IMG/VR virus record: IMGVR_UViG_3300045996_002337
Location: 1-64,000 of that record
DNA length: 64,000 nt
From: a virus
Reading direction: 5' to 3' (one strand)
Below are positions 21,959-29,837 of the stretch, in pieces; within the stretch, counting starts at the first letter, position 1; each line of letters opens with the position of its first letter. A model generated the notes under the pieces. The model made no database searches. It worked only from the letters and a program-made list of their open reading frames with translations, and was not told where the DNA came from. Both the position numbers and the translations under genes were made by a program.

Positions 21959-22339
21959 TCATCGCTGCTCCCCGGTGATGCCGTGGGCACGTTCGATGTC
22001 ATCAGCGAGCAGCTCAACGTCATACAGTTCGCCACCCTCAGGCGTGGTATGCAGCAGGTGCTTTGCAAACAACTCCCTTCTCTGTTCTGGCGTCAACGGC
22101 TCGCGCTTGCCCGCCTGCTCGTCCTCGGGATGCGCCGCCATGTCGCGCAGGCTGGTGAGTGATTCGCGTAGGCGGTCCATGCGACCCTGCGCCTTCTCCG
22201 TGTACCAGTCGTCCGGTACGGCTTGCTGCTCCGCGAGTTGGTCGATGACTATGCAAAGGCCAACGGCCTGCACGATGACATCGGCGAAGAAGTGTTCCGC
22301 CAGCGCATCCGGCGTTTGGTTGGTTTGCATATCAGACAT
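21959..22339 (-). CDS. Accessory operon protein
   Basis: A 126-residue helical protein. It carries SLRDMAAHPEDEQAGKREPLTPEQRRELF, a phrase type (REPLT.EQ) common in small proteins of beta-proteobacterial phages. It ends HGITGEQR, the same ending as the gene at 22761. Function unknown. Confidence 0.65.
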   Translation of the reverse strand: MSDMQTNQTPDALAEHFFADVIVQAVGLCIVIDQLAEQQAVPDDWYTEKAQGRMDRLRESLTSLRDMAAHPEDEQAGKREPLTPEQRRELFAKHLLHTTPEGGELYDVELLADDIERAHGITGEQR

Positions 22340-22568
22340 TGCGGTTCACTCCTTCACTGCCAGGGCAGTCGACACCTTCTTCAAAATAGCGCTTCCATTG
22401 GCCGGTGTAGTAGCCAATATGGCCACAGCGACGACACATGAAGCTACCGATGCTGATATCTTCTTGGATGCTGCGCTCGTACGGCTCTTGGTCATCCCAC
22501 TCTCCCGTCCAGTCGTTGTACGCCGGGGGTGGGTAGAACCACTCCTTGTGGTTGCAGTTGGTTTGCAT
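22332..22568 (-). CDS. Small zinc-ribbon protein
   Basis: A 78-residue protein starting MQTNCNHKEWFYPPPAYNDW. Cys5 and His7 with FMCRRCGHIGYY and a later Cys form a probable zinc site. The start was chosen at MQTNCN because it overlaps the preceding gene slightly and shares MQTN with its neighbours. Confidence 0.6.
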   Translation of the reverse strand: MQTNCNHKEWFYPPPAYNDWTGEWDDQEPYERSIQEDISIGSFMCRRCGHIGYYTGQWKRYFEEGVDCPGSEGVNRNV

Positions 22569-22569
22569 G

Positions 22570-22764
22570 TCAGCTTCCGGCGTAGGCCATACGTTCGCGG
22601 TAGTCGGGCGGGAACCTGCACCACTCGATATGGCAGTGGCTGATTTCCCGAAGGAAGTCCCGTTGGTGTGGGTTCGCCTCATCGTGGTGCGCCTTCTCGG
22701 CCTCGATCAAGCCGGCGATCTGTTGGTGCAGGGCTTCGATCTGCTGTCGCGTGGCATCTCTCAT
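22570..22764 (-). CDS. Small coiled-coil protein
   Basis: A 64-residue protein starting MRDATRQQIEALHQQIAGLI, a helical region followed by HCHIEWCRFPP with two Cys and two His. Not recognised. ATGA overlap with the preceding gene. Confidence 0.6.
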   Translation of the reverse strand: MRDATRQQIEALHQQIAGLIEAEKAHHDEANPHQRDFLREISHCHIEWCRFPPDYRERMAYAGS

Positions 22765-23873
22765 CGCTGCTCCCCGGTGATGCCGCGCAGAGCGAAGAGA
22801 GGTTCAGACGGACAGCCGACCGACTTGGCCGCGGCATCGGTGTCGTTCCAAACCGGATGGCGCTTTCCTCCCACAGCGGGCCATTGGAGAAGGAACCCTC
22901 GCGGAATCAAGTCCGGGTGGTCCGGCGTCAGCGGCTCGCGCTTGCCCGTAGTGGTGGCGGCGTTGAGAGTGTTGCACAACCACTGCGCGTAACTGTGCCG
23001 CGATGTGTCATCCTCAAAGTCACCGTAGACCTTGAGAGATGCGTCGTAGATGAAGTCGTCATCGTCGATCGATCGCCCGTCCGGCGATGCAACAAACCGC
23101 TCGCTACGGCTGCGCTGTGGGCTGCTGCGGGCGCTGACGGGCGGAATCTCGGGCTGCGCCTGGGTGGCCGCTGCGAGGGCTGCGCGGGCCATGTCGGCGA
23201 ACGTCGACCAGTAGCTCGTCGGGTTGAGGGTCACGCCGTGGTTTGGCTCGGCCTTGGCCCAGGCGGCTTGCAGCACGCGCGCCATGTCATCGACCGTCAG
23301 CACCTGACCGGAGCCCGTCGCCTGCAAGCCTGCAACGAGTTCTTTGGTCATCAGCCAACGGCGCACCTCACGAATGACGATGCTCATCGTGTTCCGCTCG
23401 ACCTTCAGGCCCGTTGCCACTTCAGCCTGCCGAATGCACTCGTCCCAATCCGGCTCATCACCCGTCGCCTGTTGCGCAGAGGGTGGGGCGAACTGCGCCT
23501 TCGCGTCATTGAAGCCGCGCATGTACTGCTCGGTTCCGCACTTCGTATCCGGCTCCCCGCTGCCCTGCCGCTGATAGGAGCCATCAGGCTGCTCCAGAGA
23601 ATCCAAATGCGCACGAGTAGCCTGCGCACGTTTCTGCATCTGCTGGCGAACTGGACCCGCGTCCATATCTACACTAAGGTTGTGCAGGGTCGCCCAAGCT
23701 TCCCGAAGGTGTTGAATCGTGGCTTGGCTCGCCTCGGCCATCGCTTGCAGTTGGTCGATGGTGGCGTGGAGGGCAGTGATCGCAGGTACTGTTTCAAACG
23801 ACACACGGGCAATTGCCATCGCGTGAGATGCCTCGCGCTTCGCCTTGTCCGCCAGTTCTTTCGGTGTGGTCAT
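22761..23873 (-). CDS. Accessory operon protein, 370 aa, mosaic
   Basis: The longest gene of the accessory operon. Residues 1-100 are helical and repeat phrases of the gene at 24223: MTTPKELADKAK and ALHATIDQLQAMAE. The middle (residues 175-245) is alpha-helical. The end has KREPLTPDHPDLIPRGFLL and RGITGEQR, shared with the gene at 21959. It looks assembled from modules that recur in the operon. No enzymatic motif seen. Confidence 0.65.
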   Translation of the reverse strand: MTTPKELADKAKREASHAMAIARVSFETVPAITALHATIDQLQAMAEASQATIQHLREAWATLHNLSVDMDAGPVRQQMQKRAQATRAHLDSLEQPDGSYQRQGSGEPDTKCGTEQYMRGFNDAKAQFAPPSAQQATGDEPDWDECIRQAEVATGLKVERNTMSIVIREVRRWLMTKELVAGLQATGSGQVLTVDDMARVLQAAWAKAEPNHGVTLNPTSYWSTFADMARAALAAATQAQPEIPPVSARSSPQRSRSERFVASPDGRSIDDDDFIYDASLKVYGDFEDDTSRHSYAQWLCNTLNAATTTGKREPLTPDHPDLIPRGFLLQWPAVGGKRHPVWNDTDAAAKSVGCPSEPLFALRGITGEQR

Positions 23874-24226
23874 TTGGTTTCCCTTTGCATGGCTGCGTCG
23901 ATGGCGGGTGGTTGTGGCAGGGGCATCCAGTGGGTGGGCTCACACTGGGGGTAGTCTTCGTTGGGCTCCCACCAACGGCCGCGCCAGAACTTGGTCACGT
24001 GAATGGCGCAGTCGTGCTGCCCGCCCATCCAGTAGCCCAAGATAGAAGTGCCATCCTTCGGCGCCGTCTCAATCGGCCGCCACCGCTGCGCATCCGCCGC
24101 CTCGTTGGCGGCGAGGTAACCAGCTATGAAGATGTTCTTGTTGTGGTGGGTATCCAGCAACCATGCACGGGCACTCACCCATTCGCGCCATGAGGCATCT
24201 GCTTCCAGTTCTTTCGGCGTAGTCAT
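23870..24226 (-). CDS. DUF551-type protein
   Basis: A 118-residue protein. WRPIETAPKDGTSILGYW, then WWEPNEDYPQCEPTHWMPLP followed by QPP, is the DUF551 pattern found in many phages and prophages, function unknown. The start MTTPKELEADASW echoes the other MTTPKEL genes. Confidence 0.75.
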   Translation of the reverse strand: MTTPKELEADASWREWVSARAWLLDTHHNKNIFIAGYLAANEAADAQRWRPIETAPKDGTSILGYWMGGQHDCAIHVTKFWRGRWWEPNEDYPQCEPTHWMPLPQPPAIDAAMQRETK

Positions 24227-24492
24227 TGGGCGTCCTTTTGTGTTGCTTTAAGAGCGGCTTCCAGCACTTCAACATCATGTTCCGCGTCATTGCGTTCAAG
24301 GATGGTTTTATTGAGTTCAGCCTCTAGGGATTCGGCCATCGCTTGCAGTTGGTCAATGGTGGCGTGAAGTGCTGCGCGTCTCTTGCCCTCGTCAACGATC
24401 ATGTAATTGGACGTGCCGTGCCTGCCTTGCTGTGCCGCATGTTCGTCGGCCTGCTGCTTCGCCTTGTCCGCTAGTTCTTTCGGTGTAGTCAT
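24223..24492 (-). CDS. Accessory operon coiled-coil protein
   Basis: An 89-residue helical protein starting MTTPKELADKAKQQADEHAA, with ALHATIDQLQAMAESLEAEL, a near copy of part of the 370-residue protein. The ATG at 24492 overlaps the preceding stop. Confidence 0.6.
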   Translation of the reverse strand: MTTPKELADKAKQQADEHAAQQGRHGTSNYMIVDEGKRRAALHATIDQLQAMAESLEAELNKTILERNDAEHDVEVLEAALKATQKDAQ

Positions 24493-24917
24493 TGGGTGTC
24501 CTTTTGCATGGCTTGAATGGCTGCATCCGCAACATCGCGGTAGTCCTGCCACCGGAACTCGTTGAAACCCACATTGCCAGGAAAATCAGGGCCTTCATCA
24601 CAGGCGATGCAGATTGCGCGAGCTACGGCATCCCGCTGCGTATCCGTCACCTCGGCGCGTCTGCGCGACTGTTCGATGTCGTCAGCCTCTTCGCTGTAGT
24701 AGTCCCCGTCCTCCGCCGGCTCGGCTTGCCGTTGCGTGGCGATGGCGGCGTAGTAGCGAACTGCTGCGATCAGGTCATACAGGAGCCGATGGGGCTTGTC
24801 AGTCCACGTGTAGTGCAAGGGGCCTGCGCCCGGGGCGATGTGGTAGTCATGCAAGCTATATTCTTCAAGCGGGCGGGGCTGAATACCGCACTCGAATAGT
24901 TGGTTCTCGTTGCTCAT
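24489..24917 (-). CDS. Accessory operon protein
   Basis: A 142-residue protein starting MSNENQLFECGIQPRPLEEY. The C-terminal part (TQRDAVARAICIACDEGPDF ... DYRDVADAAIQAMQ) resembles small phage proteins with an ARAI...W..Y...A..AI pattern. No function known. The ATG at 24917 is preceded by AGGAGA. Confidence 0.65.
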   Translation of the reverse strand: MSNENQLFECGIQPRPLEEYSLHDYHIAPGAGPLHYTWTDKPHRLLYDLIAAVRYYAAIATQRQAEPAEDGDYYSEEADDIEQSRRRAEVTDTQRDAVARAICIACDEGPDFPGNVGFNEFRWQDYRDVADAAIQAMQKDTQ

Positions 24918-25165
24918 GTCTTCTCCTGATAGGCCGCCAGGGCGGCGTCGATGTAGGCAGAGTCGCACTCGGAAGGCTTGACCATTCGGCGTGCGTACTT
25001 CAATGCTTCCGCCAACTGCTTCACTACAGCATCTTGCTGAACCGCAAGCTCTGCCGCCGCGTGGAGGGCGTCTCGGTGGCCGTACTGATATGCCTCGCGG
25101 GTGTTCGCCCACGGTTGCATTTCTTTCTCGCACTCAATGTTCATGATCTTTTCGTGCAAACTCAT
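24914..25165 (-). CDS. Accessory operon protein
   Basis: An 83-residue helical protein (VVKQLAEALKYARRMV, then CDSAYIDAALAAYQEK). The ending AALAAYQEK is like that of the next gene (AMTAYKEK), so the two may be relatives. ATGA overlaps on both sides. Confidence 0.6.
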   Translation of the reverse strand: MSLHEKIMNIECEKEMQPWANTREAYQYGHRDALHAAAELAVQQDAVVKQLAEALKYARRMVKPSECDSAYIDAALAAYQEKT

Positions 25166-25473
25166 TGCTTCTCCTTGTAGGCCGTCATGGCGGTGCGGGC
25201 ATTGATAACAGTAGAAGAATTCGACTTATCACCGAACTCGTACAAGAAACTGTTCAACGCTGCGGCCAACTGCTCCACCAGTGCCTTGGTCGCAAGGTGC
25301 TCCCGTTCCTTGCATTCGAGGTAGGCGCGAAGGGCGTTTTCTGCTTTCACAAACTCTTCGTCCGAGAGAGCGCCTGCCGCCTCATCGAAGTCCATTTCAG
25401 CACAACCCAGTACGTCAGCCAGATGCATTCCCTCCTCCACCCACTCGCTGGTGGCCTGCTTGTCGGCGGTCAT
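25162..25473 (-). CDS. Accessory operon protein
   Basis: A 103-residue helical protein with LATKALVEQLAAALNSFLYE and the ending AMTAYKEKQ, related in layout to the gene at 24914. No recognised function. Confidence 0.6.
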   Translation of the reverse strand: MTADKQATSEWVEEGMHLADVLGCAEMDFDEAAGALSDEEFVKAENALRAYLECKEREHLATKALVEQLAAALNSFLYEFGDKSNSSTVINARTAMTAYKEKQ

Positions 25474-25655
25474 GCTGCACCTCGCACCTCGAGCATCGCG
25501 TCAGCGTAGATGTACGCAAGCTCTGCGAAGTTACTCGGTGACACGGCGTTCTCACCGTGATCCATCATAAACCTGTTGGTAGCACCAACCATTGCGTTCA
25601 GCGCCTGGCCCGCGAAGTAATCGCGAAGCGTCATATCTGTAGGTGGGATAGTCAT
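25470..25655 (-). CDS. First gene of the accessory operon
   Basis: A 61-residue protein. MTLRDYFAGQALNAMV is a start seen in many small beta- and gamma-proteobacterial phage proteins, here preceded by MTIPPTD. The -10 box is 6 bases before the ATG at 25655, so the operon message is likely leaderless. Confidence 0.7.
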   Translation of the reverse strand: MTIPPTDMTLRDYFAGQALNAMVGATNRFMMDHGENAVSPSNFAELAYIYADAMLEVRGAA

Positions 25656-25661
25656 AGGAGC

Positions 25662-25691
25662 ATTTTACCACCAACCCCGTCCAAAGTACAC
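25662..25691 (-). promoter_or_regulatory. Sigma70-like promoter GTGTAC-18-TAAAAT
   Basis: -35 GTGTAC (25686-25691) and -10 TAAAAT (25662-25667) on the minus strand, driving the accessory operon. Confidence 0.65.
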
Positions 25692-25915
25692 TACTTTAAA
25701 CGGCCACCCTTTTCATTCAGGCCAGCTGTCTTGAGCGCTTTCACAAGCGCGAGCTCCAGCTTCTCATCGCCTCGTACGATGTGCTTGCGAAGAGTCTGAA
25801 CGATCTTCTGCGGCTTTTGAAAACCTTCACCGCTTGAGAAGATGATCCTGCTGCCGCTTTGGGCATTCCATCGCCAATCTCCGACGATGTCTTGATAGAT
25901 CTTGAACTTCATCAT
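25691..25915 (-). CDS. YegP/DUF1508-like protein
   Basis: A 74-residue protein. KFKIYQDIVGDWRWNAQSGS followed by RIIFSSGEGFQ fits one DUF1508 (YegP) repeat, F.iy.d..g.wRW.l...ng.iia.SgegY. The family is widespread and small; function unknown. Confidence 0.7.
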   Translation of the reverse strand: MMKFKIYQDIVGDWRWNAQSGSRIIFSSGEGFQKPQKIVQTLRKHIVRGDEKLELALVKALKTAGLNEKGGRLK

Positions 25916-25938
25916 AGTCTCCTATCATCGTAAAGGAT

Positions 25939-26547
25939 CTATTTAGTCTTTGTATTAGGCCTAGCGAACTGCTCGGGAAGTATTGCGGTCTGTTTGCCAT
26001 CGATACTGGAAAAATTTATCACGTTGATAAGCCGAGATTCTACTTTGAATAAGTTCTTCACTTCATGACTGCGTATGCTAAATTCATTGTTAAAAGTGCG
26101 AACAATCCCAGCCATCTCCAATTTCGCAAGGACCTCAGGATTCATTTCATGCATACTTAGACAAGGGTTAGGGCCATACGTTAAAAGCCATAAACAATAC
26201 GATGTTTTGTCGGCATCATAATGTGTTTCCATTGACCAACGAAGAATATCACGCGATTGATCAGACAACTCAAATAATTTCTTAATACTCGCGGCATTTT
26301 TATGCTGCTTTACATCACTTAGTTCCTGCTTTACATCCCTTAGTTCCTGCTTTACATCCCTTAGTTCCTGCTTTACATCCCTTAGTTCCTTAGCTAAAAC
26401 GGGGCGATGATCGCCGATCCAAGATTTGGTCGCGCGAAACCAGCGTTTGTATTTTACGTCATTTGAAACGAAATACTTTTTATACGGCTCAACAATGATG
26501 TATGTCCAAGCGGTCTCGACAACTCTAGTTAGAAACCATTCAATCAT
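25939..26547 (-). CDS. Coiled-coil protein with four perfect heptads
   Basis: A 202-residue protein. Residues 1-45 hold an amphipathic start (MIEWFLTRVVETAWTYIIV). Residues 54-81 are four copies of EL(R/S)DVKQ, which must form a coiled coil. The C-terminal 110 residues look like a winged-helix-type fold (VLAKLEMAGIVRTFNNEFSI). Base composition is more AT-rich than its neighbours. Function unknown. Confidence 0.65.
   Translation of the reverse strand: MIEWFLTRVVETAWTYIIVEPYKKYFVSNDVKYKRWFRATKSWIGDHRPVLAKELRDVKQELRDVKQELRDVKQELSDVKQHKNAASIKKLFELSDQSRDILRWSMETHYDADKTSYCLWLLTYGPNPCLSMHEMNPEVLAKLEMAGIVRTFNNEFSIRSHEVKNLFKVESRLINVINFSSIDGKQTAILPEQFARPNTKTK
26304..26387. repeat. Four tandem 21-bp repeats
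   Basis: Unit CCTGCTTTACATCCCTTAGTT, repeated four times with the first copy slightly changed. It codes for the ELRDVKQ heptads, one unit per heptad. Confidence 0.9.
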
Positions 26548-27149
26548 TTTCTTCCTTTTGATAGATTGTCAAATGCTGGAAGCATTTGCAGATTCTCTTT
26601 ACGCGCTACGTACTCTGGAGGATGACCCTGCTCGTAGCAATTTGCAATTGATTCGACGTGATCTAAATGATACGAACGCATGCCGCGCGGAAGATCAAGC
26701 GGATTGATTTCGGCTTTGAACTGCGCATACGTGTTTTCAGTCAGTCTCCTGACCACATCCTTGTACTCGATCCACCCAACTGGGTTCTTGATCTTTCGAT
26801 TTTCTGAAGAGACAGCGGTGCCGTTCTTTGTTCTACGTTTACCACCACAGTGCGAACATGGGGTAAATTCAGGGCCGGCTTTTGTTTGCTTCAAAAGATT
26901 TGTGAACGCCCATGTTTGGCTTTGCCCGCATTTTGGATGTTTGAATGTATATGTCGGCTGACCGAATTTATTCAGAAAAGGCCCTTCAACATCCGTATAC
27001 CCCAAAGAAGAAACAAACTCAAGCTCTTTTAAGACCTGATTGGCCCGTTTATTTTTCGCGTAGCATTTTATACACGTGTCTGAACGTGTCGCAGTATTAT
27101 ACTCGACATCTCCACAGCAAATGCACACACGGTCCCGAAATTTAGGCAT
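26544..27149 (-). CDS. HNH-like endonuclease with zinc ribbons
   Basis: A 201-residue protein. Zinc motifs are CICCGDVEYN ... CIKC and TPCSHCGGKRR. The C-terminus SYHLDHVESIANCYEQGHPP and ENLQMLPAFDNLSKG is an HNH-type active site (DH...N...L..NL). The family is common in phages as free-standing homing endonucleases. It lies just behind the major capsid gene and has a different, more AT-rich codon use, both consistent with a mobile gene. Confidence 0.7.
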   Translation of the reverse strand: MPKFRDRVCICCGDVEYNTATRSDTCIKCYAKNKRANQVLKELEFVSSLGYTDVEGPFLNKFGQPTYTFKHPKCGQSQTWAFTNLLKQTKAGPEFTPCSHCGGKRRTKNGTAVSSENRKIKNPVGWIEYKDVVRRLTENTYAQFKAEINPLDLPRGMRSYHLDHVESIANCYEQGHPPEYVARKENLQMLPAFDNLSKGRK

Positions 27150-27172
27150 GTTACATTTTAATACCGGGCATG

Positions 27173-27201
27173 AAAAAGGGACCTGAAAAATCAGGTCCCT
27201 T
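27173..27201 (-). terminator. Terminator after the head operon
   Basis: An 11-bp stem AAGGGACCTGA / TCAGGTCCCTT with a 4-base loop, followed on the minus strand by TTT. It separates the capsid operon from the HNH-like gene. Confidence 0.8.
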
Positions 27202-27254
27202 GGGGAGGGCTAGTGAACTAGCCTCTTGTTTTTGGTGTAACTTCTCAGTGAAGT

Positions 27255-27272
27255 GAAAGGCCGAAGCCTTTC
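27255..27272 (-). terminator. UUCG hairpin just after the capsid stop
   Basis: On the minus strand GAAAGGC, TTCG, GCCTTTC, starting 3 bases after the major capsid stop codon. A UUCG tetraloop is very stable. It has no T-run, so it may protect the 3' end or work with the terminator 55 bases on. Confidence 0.7.
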
Positions 27273-27275
27273 AAA

Positions 27276-28544
27276 TCAGGAAAACGCCACGTTCTTGACC
27301 AAAATTCTCGCATAGTAGTCGGCCGAATTGCCGAACGACGTAGACGCGTTCGTGAACGTTGCCTTACCATATCGTGTCGAGAGCGACACGGCTGGCATGA
27401 ACGTGTTAGCGTCCATAACAACACCAGTCGACATCAGCGGAACGTATGGGCAGTAGAAGTAACCTGCGTCAAGTTCGGAGTTACCGCCCTTGTAACCGAT
27501 CAGGATGTCTTCACCAGCCGTACCAGCAGCCGAGTTAACGCCACCAGCGATGTCGTAGTTGTCGTTCAGGCCCCAGTTGTAGGTGTAAACGCGCATCTGG
27601 CCGTTGAGCGTACCAACAAGGCGGTTGCCTGTAGGAGCGTCGAAGGTACCAGAGATTGCAGGTGCGAACACCGAACGCGAACCGGACTGGAGGAGCGAAG
27701 TGATCAGGTGACCACCAACGAGCCAGTTACCAGGACCACGCTTTGTACGTGCGCCGATTTCGTTGGCCATCTTGTTGACCAGGATGCCGAGTTCAGCATA
27801 ACGGTCGCCGATGTACGTTGGGTTGAAGCCCGTCGGTGCAGCTGCGAAGTCATACGTAGCGGTTGTGCCAGCAAGTGCGAGCAGGTCGGTCAGGATTTCG
27901 TTGTCGATTTCGTGGGCGATTTCGGCGGCCAGGGCAGCTGTCAGTTCGCTTTCGATATCGATGCCGTGGGTAGCGCTCATGTCTTGAGCAGCTTCCATTG
28001 TCCAGCGGGCTTGGAGCTTACGCGAACCAACGGTAACAGCTTGCTTCAGAACGGAGAGGCGCATCGAACGGCCGCCGTAGCCTTCGTAGTCTTCAGTCTT
28101 GGCAGCGAAGCCATCCGAAGTCGTTGCGGTCAGAGCAGGCGGATAGCCAGCGGTACCGACGTTAGCCGACGAATAGAAGCGCTTCATCTTGCCGTTGTAC
28201 ACGAAAGCTTCGTCACCTGGGGTGATGTCGTGCAGGGTGCCTGGAGCGTCAACAGCTTCAGCGAAAGCGAAGCGCAGCGAGTAGATCAGGCCGGTTGGGC
28301 CAGTCATTGGCTGAACGCCGACGAGTTCGCCGCCGATTGTGCCAGGGATGATACGACGGATCATAGGGATCATGATCTTCTGGAAGGTCGCAACGTCAGC
28401 CGAAACAACTGCGTTAGCAGGTGCGGTTTCAGCCAGAACGCGGCGCTGGTTTTCCATCAGCGTCGATACGATATTTTTCTTGGAACCTGAGAGGCCTTCG
28501 AGCAGAGCCTCTTTGGTTTCTTGCCAGTTTTCAATCAATTGCAT
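27276..28544 (-). CDS. gp23: Major capsid protein (T4 gp23 family)
   Basis: The 422-residue head shell subunit (T4 gp23 is 521). Conserved blocks are MIPMIRRIIPGTIGGELVGV followed by QPMTGPTGLIYSLRF, ARWTMEAAQDMSATHGIDIE followed by SELTAALAAEI, RGPGNWLVGG, DILIGYKGGNSELDAGYFYC followed by PYVP, and STRYG near the end. The N-terminus is an acidic helix, as in gp23. RRVLAE followed by Thr40 is a likely gp21 cut site, which would remove 39 residues on maturation. AAGGAG precedes the ATG. Confidence 0.97.
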   Translation of the reverse strand: MQLIENWQETKEALLEGLSGSKKNIVSTLMENQRRVLAETAPANAVVSADVATFQKIMIPMIRRIIPGTIGGELVGVQPMTGPTGLIYSLRFAFAEAVDAPGTLHDITPGDEAFVYNGKMKRFYSSANVGTAGYPPALTATTSDGFAAKTEDYEGYGGRSMRLSVLKQAVTVGSRKLQARWTMEAAQDMSATHGIDIESELTAALAAEIAHEIDNEILTDLLALAGTTATYDFAAAPTGFNPTYIGDRYAELGILVNKMANEIGARTKRGPGNWLVGGHLITSLLQSGSRSVFAPAISGTFDAPTGNRLVGTLNGQMRVYTYNWGLNDNYDIAGGVNSAAGTAGEDILIGYKGGNSELDAGYFYCPYVPLMSTGVVMDANTFMPAVSLSTRYGKATFTNASTSFGNSADYYARILVKNVAFS

Positions 28545-28568
28545 GGTTTTCTCCTTGTTGATGGCAGA

Positions 28569-29450
28569 TTACTTGATACCTGCGAGGCGCTTCAGGTTAG
28601 CCAATTCTTCATTGACAACCTTTGCTGGTGCAGCAGCTTCAGGGTCACCCGTAACTACTGTTGTGCGTGCTTCATTGGTCTTGCTCTCTTTGAGGACTGG
28701 TGCTGCAGGAGCAGCTTCGTCTTCTTTGAGAACTCGTCCGAGGAAGAACTTGTAGCTCTCTTCCAGACGGTTAGTGTCCACATTCTTGAGGACCATCGCC
28801 ATCTGTTCGCGCTTCTTGCCGGTCAGCGCAGACAGGACTTCGTCCATCTTTGCTTCACGAATCATCTTGTTGCGCTCTTCTTCGAGAGCTGCGAGCTGCT
28901 TCTCGGCGTCAGCAAGTTTGCTTTCTGCCACGACCAGCTTAGACTGTACTGCATCTTCGTCAACATAGCTGTTTGCGAATGTTGAAGAGAATGCTTCAAA
29001 AATCTTACGACCGAAGTCATTTTGCTTCACTACTTCGAGGTCTTCCTTGAGCTCTTCCATCTCGGCGGCAAGGCGCATCTCAAAGAATGCGTCAATCTTG
29101 TCTACGAGGGAGTCGAGTTCTTCGGCGACTTCGCCAGCGAGGCGATGCTTTTCTTCTACCAGTTTCTCAGCGTATTCAGCTTCGAGATCACGGAAACGCT
29201 CAACGTCTCCCTTGAACTCGTTCATCTCATTGGTCAGGGCCTCTGCTACAAACGCATCAACTTTTGTGATGAGCTCTTCGCGTTCGGTGATCCACTGACT
29301 TGCGAGCTCTGCACGAACTTCGCCAGAAACTTCTTCACGAACTTGCGTCTTGAAGGCTTCTACGGAAGAGGTCCATTGCTCGGAGATTTCAGCTTTCGTT
29401 TCTTCGCTGAGAAGCTCGGACTGAAGCAGCTTGTTCAGAATTTCGTCCAT
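28569..29450 (-). CDS. gp22: Prohead scaffold protein (T4 gp22 family)
   Basis: A 293-residue, very acidic, almost fully helical protein encoded just before the capsid gene, as in T4 (21-22-23). It ends VNEELANLKRLAGIK; the (L)RLAGI tail is typical of gp22-type core proteins. It has several LxE/IxE sites where gp21 could destroy the scaffold. It forms the prohead core and is degraded during maturation. Confidence 0.9.
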   Translation of the reverse strand: MDEILNKLLQSELLSEETKAEISEQWTSSVEAFKTQVREEVSGEVRAELASQWITEREELITKVDAFVAEALTNEMNEFKGDVERFRDLEAEYAEKLVEEKHRLAGEVAEELDSLVDKIDAFFEMRLAAEMEELKEDLEVVKQNDFGRKIFEAFSSTFANSYVDEDAVQSKLVVAESKLADAEKQLAALEEERNKMIREAKMDEVLSALTGKKREQMAMVLKNVDTNRLEESYKFFLGRVLKEDEAAPAAPVLKESKTNEARTTVVTGDPEAAAPAKVVNEELANLKRLAGIK

Positions 29451-29575
29451 TGCTTTTCTCCTTTGTGGTGTTGATGGGTGATAGGAGCAGTTTTAAGGCT
29501 GTCCAACTTGGATTTGGCGAGCTTTGTTGTTTTCACAACTTGAAAACTCAAGCGCATAGTCTTATATAGCGACGG

Positions 29576-29618
29576 GCGCAAAAAAGTAGCGTAAAACCCA
29601 AGCGTTTTACGCTACTTT
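29576..29618 (-). terminator. Strong terminator inside the head module
   Basis: A 15-bp perfect stem (AAAGTAGCGTAAAAC / GTTTTACGCTACTTT) with a 6-base loop, followed on the minus strand by TTT and GCGCC. It sits between the 55-residue gene and the scaffold gene. The capsid and scaffold genes therefore need their own promoter; TATATAAG at 29561-29568 on the minus strand is a candidate. Confidence 0.8.
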
Positions 29619-29634
29619 CAGCACTTTTACGTGC

Positions 29635-29802
29635 TTATTCATCGTCGCCGTTGTCGGCTTCAACTTCAGATTGGCCGGCAAGACCAGTCACTTCACGTGT
29701 CTTTGCGACGAAGTAATCGTGCATGGTGACAGAAGCTTGCTCTGTGCGATCGTTGATGATATCTTGTAGCATTGACTTCAATGCATCACTATGGTTAGCC
29801 AT
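29635..29802 (-). CDS. Small acidic prohead protein (55 aa)
   Basis: A 55-residue protein starting MANHSDALKSMLQDIIND, with VTMHDYFVAKTREVTGLAGQ and an acidic end (EVEADNGDDE). It is preceded by GGAGG and a late promoter. T4 has a small acidic core protein (gp67) in this neighbourhood; size, charge and place fit an equivalent, but sequence similarity cannot be shown here. Confidence 0.75.
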   Translation of the reverse strand: MANHSDALKSMLQDIINDRTEQASVTMHDYFVAKTREVTGLAGQSEVEADNGDDE

Positions 29803-29837
29803 GTGAGACCTCCTTCAGATTGGGTGGGTGATGAAGT

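Noticed and set aside
22668-23954. Plus-strand frame of 428 codons
   Set aside because: It lies opposite the 370-residue accessory gene in GC-rich DNA. The protein is Arg/Leu/His-rich with no ribosome site, while the minus frame has ATGA couplings and peptides shared with its neighbours.
26304-26387. CRISPR-like short repeats
   Set aside because: The units are directly adjacent with no spacers and encode protein heptads.
27708-28490. Plus-strand frame of 260 codons opposite the capsid gene
   Set aside because: A shadow of gp23 codon bias; no start signal and no motif.
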